From assembly GCA_023418475.1 (NCBI GenBank), contig JAEZZO010000080.1:62001-126000 (forward strand): 64,000 nucleotides of DNA, written 5' to 3'. The notes beneath the pieces were generated by a model. It ran no database searches. It saw only the letters and a list, made by a program, of their open reading frames with translations, and was not told where the DNA came from. Positions 61,999-64,000 of the stretch are shown here, in pieces (the first letter of the stretch is position 1; each line of letters opens with the position of its first letter). This DNA is from Bacillota bacterium (GTDB lineage Bacteria; Bacillota; Clostridia; Lachnospirales; Lachnospiraceae). The translations under genes and the position numbers were made by a program.

Positions 61999-62247
61999 CA
62001 AAAAAAGCACCGCCTTCCTATAGAGGCGGTGAATACGCGGTTCCACTCTATTTGTATTCCGCAGTCTGCGGTATACATCTTAATACAGATAACGGCTGTT
62101 ACCGTGAACGGCTAAGCTATACTTCACCGAACCAGCTCCCGGATGCACTTCGCTCTTCTCTTCGTAAAGAATGCTTTCAGCCAGTGACATTCTATCTCTG
62201 TTACAAATTGATAAGTTACTTTTCCGTTCATCGCTTTTGAATATATA
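61999..62247 (-). promoter_or_regulatory. T-box riboswitch, cysteine-specific
   Basis: Consensus T-box AGAGTGGAACCGCG (62036-62049, minus strand) followed by terminator stem ACCGCC...GGCGGT and T7 (61999-62031). The Stem I apical motif GGCTGAAAGC is at 62172-62181. Specifier TGC (Cys) at 62145-62147. Uncharged tRNA-Cys would favour the antiterminator and cysE (and cysS) expression. Function follows from the established T-box mechanism; the specifier is read from position and matches the genes downstream. Confidence 0.93.
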
Positions 62248-62253
62248 TTATAC

Positions 62254-62282
62254 ATTTTATGCAAGGTTATTTAATTTGTCAA
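62254..62282 (-). promoter_or_regulatory. Promoter of the T-box-cysE unit
   Basis: TTGACA, 17 bp, TAAAAT on the minus strand. Confidence 0.6.
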
Positions 62283-62408
62283 TATGAACTTATTATGATA
62301 TTCAGCCATAAATCAAGTGTTCTTAATACATTGTATTTATATATGTTTTGTATATTTAGTAGAATTTATGAATATTTTTTCGGGTTTGTTCCAACAAAAC
62401 TTGTTCTC

Positions 62409-62957
62409 CTAAAGTCTCTTCGCACATCCGCTGCAGCCATCACAGCCTTTTCTATCCTGTGGAGTTACATCATACTGGTAATTCATCATATTCTCAAGCA
62501 GGCACACTGAATTTGCAGCAATTCCAAGACCCTCTCCGGTAAATCCAAGACCTTCTTCTGTTGTAGCCTTGATGTTAATCTGATCCACTTCTATTTCAAG
62601 AGCTTCCGCTATATTTTTAACCATTTCAGGAAGGTATGAGGCAAGCTTTGGACGCTGTGCTATAATAGTAGCATCAATATTTTCTATGATATATAACTTG
62701 CTTTCAACCAGCTCCTTAACTTTTTTCAGCAGCTCTATGCTGGATATTCCTTTATAAGTATCCTCTGTATCGGGAAAATGTTTTCCAATATCTCCTAGCG
62801 CTGCAGCTCCCAAGAGGGCATCCATAATTGCATGTAATAATACATCTGCATCAGAATGTCCCAGTAATCCTTTTTCATAAGGAATACTGACACCACCCAG
62901 GATCAATTCCCGCTCCTCTACTAATCTATGAACATCATATCCTGAACCAATTCTCAT
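62409..62957 (-). CDS. ispF: 2-C-methyl-D-erythritol 2,4-cyclodiphosphate synthase with Cys-rich tail
   Basis: 182 residues. IspF core 1-157 with GSGYDVHRL (metal Asp8/His10), LGHSDADVLLHAIMDALLGAAALGDIG, and ATTEEGLGFTGEGLGIAA. It forms the cyclodiphosphate in the MEP isoprenoid pathway. A 15-residue tail CDGCSGCAKRL-like (CGCxxGC pattern of four cysteines in QDRKGCDGCSGCAKRL) is extra to the usual 157 residues. Start has AGGAGG at 8 nt. Beside cysE, a classic Firmicute neighbour; ispD and gltX are absent here. Confidence 0.95.
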   Translation of the reverse strand: MRIGSGYDVHRLVEERELILGGVSIPYEKGLLGHSDADVLLHAIMDALLGAAALGDIGKHFPDTEDTYKGISSIELLKKVKELVESKLYIIENIDATIIAQRPKLASYLPEMVKNIAEALEIEVDQINIKATTEEGLGFTGEGLGIAANSVCLLENMMNYQYDVTPQDRKGCDGCSGCAKRL

Positions 62958-63325
62958 CTATTCATCCTCCTGTTACTTATCATATGATTTGCCAGACAAA
63001 AGCCTAAAATCAATTTGCCGGATGTATATGGGCGTATCTGTATTTATTTTCATTACTTAAATCAGGCTTTTATTGGGCTAATCATCATATCTTATTCAAC
63101 TACTTATTATATTTATTATTCACACCTATAGCCAATACATTACTATGATTTAATCATTATTTCAAATATAAGTTACGAATCTGATAATTTTTATTAATAA
63201 GTCTTCCTGTGATACCGGTTTTGCTCCGGATGTGAAGCTTTGCATCCCTGTCGTTTTCCCTTGTTTAAATTTTCTATACAACAAAACAGCAACAATAATC
63301 ATAAATTACTGTTGCCATTCTATAG
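62958..63325. other. Intergenic, no gene seen
   Basis: AT-rich 368-bp gap between the ispF start and the tRNA genes; only a weak GGATG/CATCC hairpin near 63220-63245. Confidence 0.6.
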
Positions 63326-63399
63326 TAGCGAAGGACGGATTTGAACCGCCGACACCGCGGGTATGAACCGCGTGCTCTCGCCAGCTGAGCTACTTCGCC
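63326..63399 (-). tRNA. tRNA-Met (CAT), elongator type
   Basis: 74 nt without encoded CCA. Acceptor GGCGAAG / CTTCGCT with a G-U first pair, D-stem GCTC / GAGC, anticodon stem CGCGG / CCGCG with loop TTCATAC, T-stem GGCGG / CCGTC with TTCAAAT loop. The G1 and full acceptor pairing exclude the initiator. A lysidine-modified Ile tRNA is the alternative for CAT but the body is of the Met type. Confidence 0.95.
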
Positions 63400-63417
63400 A
63401 TATTAGTTTTTATAAAA

Positions 63418-63490
63418 TGGGACCTATAGGGCTCGAACCTATGACCCTCTGCTTGTAAGGCAGATGCTCTCCCAGCTGAGCTAAGATCCC
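63418..63490 (-). tRNA. tRNA-Val (TAC)
   Basis: 73 nt without encoded CCA. Acceptor GGGATCT / AGGTCCC, D-stem GCTC / GAGC, anticodon stem TCTGC / GCAGA, loop CTTACAA, T-arm TAGGTTCGAGCCCTA. Upstream of tRNA-Met by 18 bp, so likely cotranscribed. Confidence 0.97.
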
Positions 63491-63641
63491 ATTTGAGAAG
63501 TACTTTTCTATTATATGCATTTCATTATGCTTTGTCAATAGGGAAAAGGAAAATATTTTGAATTTTGCATGTAATAACAACAATATTAAGTACTCCCCTT
63601 GATAGGATTAACGGCAAGGACGAACCGTTAAAAGCTTCCTC

Positions 63642-64000
63642 TCACGATCCTGTTGATTTATAATATCTTACCCCTATCCGCCAGAGCAGAAAGCTGGGTA
63701 GCAGAAACAAACAGCCAAGCAGTGGCAGGAACATATACCACCACTTCTGTGAATGTCCGATCAGATACAGAAAGGGATAATACTGGAATAATGCATAGGG
63801 AACCAGAAAGGTACAAAATTTAAGTATTTTTTGACCGTATACATCCAGCGGATACTTACCAAACTCTCTTGCTCCGTCTGTTAGAATATTCATAAATTCC
63901 AAGCCTTCTAACGTAAAAAAACAAAAACCGGCATAAATAAGAAATAAGCAACCAAAAACCACAGTTCCTCCCAATACCATTAGCAGCAGAGTTATTATTT
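63642..64000 (-). CDS. ABC-2 family permease (PF06182-like), C-terminal part
   Basis: The frame is open to the window edge, so only the last 118 residues or so are seen. Hydrophobic helices with FFTLEGLEFMNILTDGAREFGKYPLDVYGQKILKFCTFLVPYALFQYYPFLYLIG, a signature of the DUF990/ABC2_membrane_6 permeases that work in pairs with an ATPase. Substrate unknown; the rest of the operon is to the right. Confidence 0.85.
   Translation of the reverse strand, partial: IITLLLMVLGGTVVFGCLFLIYAGFCFFTLEGLEFMNILTDGAREFGKYPLDVYGQKILKFCTFLVPYALFQYYPFLYLIGHSQKWWYMFLPLLGCLFLLPSFLLWRIGVRYYKSTGS

Noticed and set aside
62052..62240. Plus-strand frame over the T-box leader
   Set aside because: It is the antisense of a structured riboswitch; no independent support.
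63605..63635. Further copy of the CGAACTT hairpin (AAGGACGAACCG)
   Set aside because: The similarity is limited to GGACGAAC and the flanks form a different weak stem (AACGG/CCGTT).

Overview
The window is low-GC DNA with strong AGGAGG-type ribosome binding sites, spore-former/anaerobe gene families (GGGtGRT protein, DUF1538/P-II pair, LplABC sugar transporter, T-box control, Mini-III) and no respiratory genes. It reads as a chromosomal segment of an anaerobic, plant- or glycan-degrading Firmicute, most likely a Lachnospiraceae member near the Clostridium phytofermentans/Anaerocolumna group. That placement is inferred from gene content and protein style, not from a marker comparison. No phage, insertion sequence, CRISPR array or integron was seen.

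Layout. 1-4 kb: the start of a 2-hydroxyacyl-CoA dehydratase activase-type ATPase, a secreted Big_2 protein, a secreted GH18 chitinase and an unannotated 41-residue basic protein. 4-8.9 kb: one minus-strand envelope/peptide-stress module (SanA-like protein, LURP-one-like protein, response regulator, ABC ATPase, permease, histidine kinase). 9-17.4 kb: HAD phosphatase, larE, ilvN-ilvC with an unusual leader, two glycosyltransferases, and a DUF2975/XRE/DUF4173 operon preceded by two palindromes. 17.5-22 kb: cobalamin methionine synthase plus a homocysteine methyltransferase/MTHFR fusion. 22-30.7 kb: small membrane and Q/N-rich proteins, a fucose-isomerase-family enzyme with a perfect palindrome over its promoter, Hsp20, an acyltransferase, and the GGGtGRT/Fe-S scaffold pair. 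30.8-40.3 kb: a carbohydrate locus with an LplBCA transporter, PHP-type hydrolase, (alpha/alpha)6-like enzyme, GH88/105 unsaturated uronyl hydrolase and an AraC regulator. 40.6-54 kb: housekeeping genes (topB, DegV, LUD, aquaporin, glyA, cdd-deoC-deoD, prdX, dinB). 54-64 kb: a MtbA/UroD-type methyltransferase, DUF4349 lipoprotein, P-II/DUF1538 pair, mrnC-cysS-cysE under a Cys T-box, ispF, two tRNAs and the tail of an ABC-2 permease.

How the parts work together. The 30.8-40.3 kb locus is a coherent import-and-degrade system for an oligosaccharide that yields unsaturated uronic acid ends. Two direct-repeat boxes with the same geometry relative to a -10 hexamer lie before both lplB and the GH88/105 gene, so the AraC protein probably controls both. 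One-carbon metabolism is spread through the window (metH-like, hmt/metF, glyA, the MtbA-like methyltransferase). Cysteine supply and charging (cysE, cysS) share a T-box leader.

The strongest non-coding signals are: a ladder of 26-bp repeats before ilvC that alternately expose and sequester Shine-Dalgarno motifs; a terminator hairpin just downstream of the ilvN promoter; paired palindromes before the DUF2975 operon; a 45-bp palindrome on the fucose-isomerase promoter; two hairpins with an identical core and loop but different, still complementary outer stems; a repeated hairpin-plus-RBS leader at deoD; and a dispersed intergenic repeat family. All start sites were re-chosen from ribosome binding sites where the longest open frame began too early.
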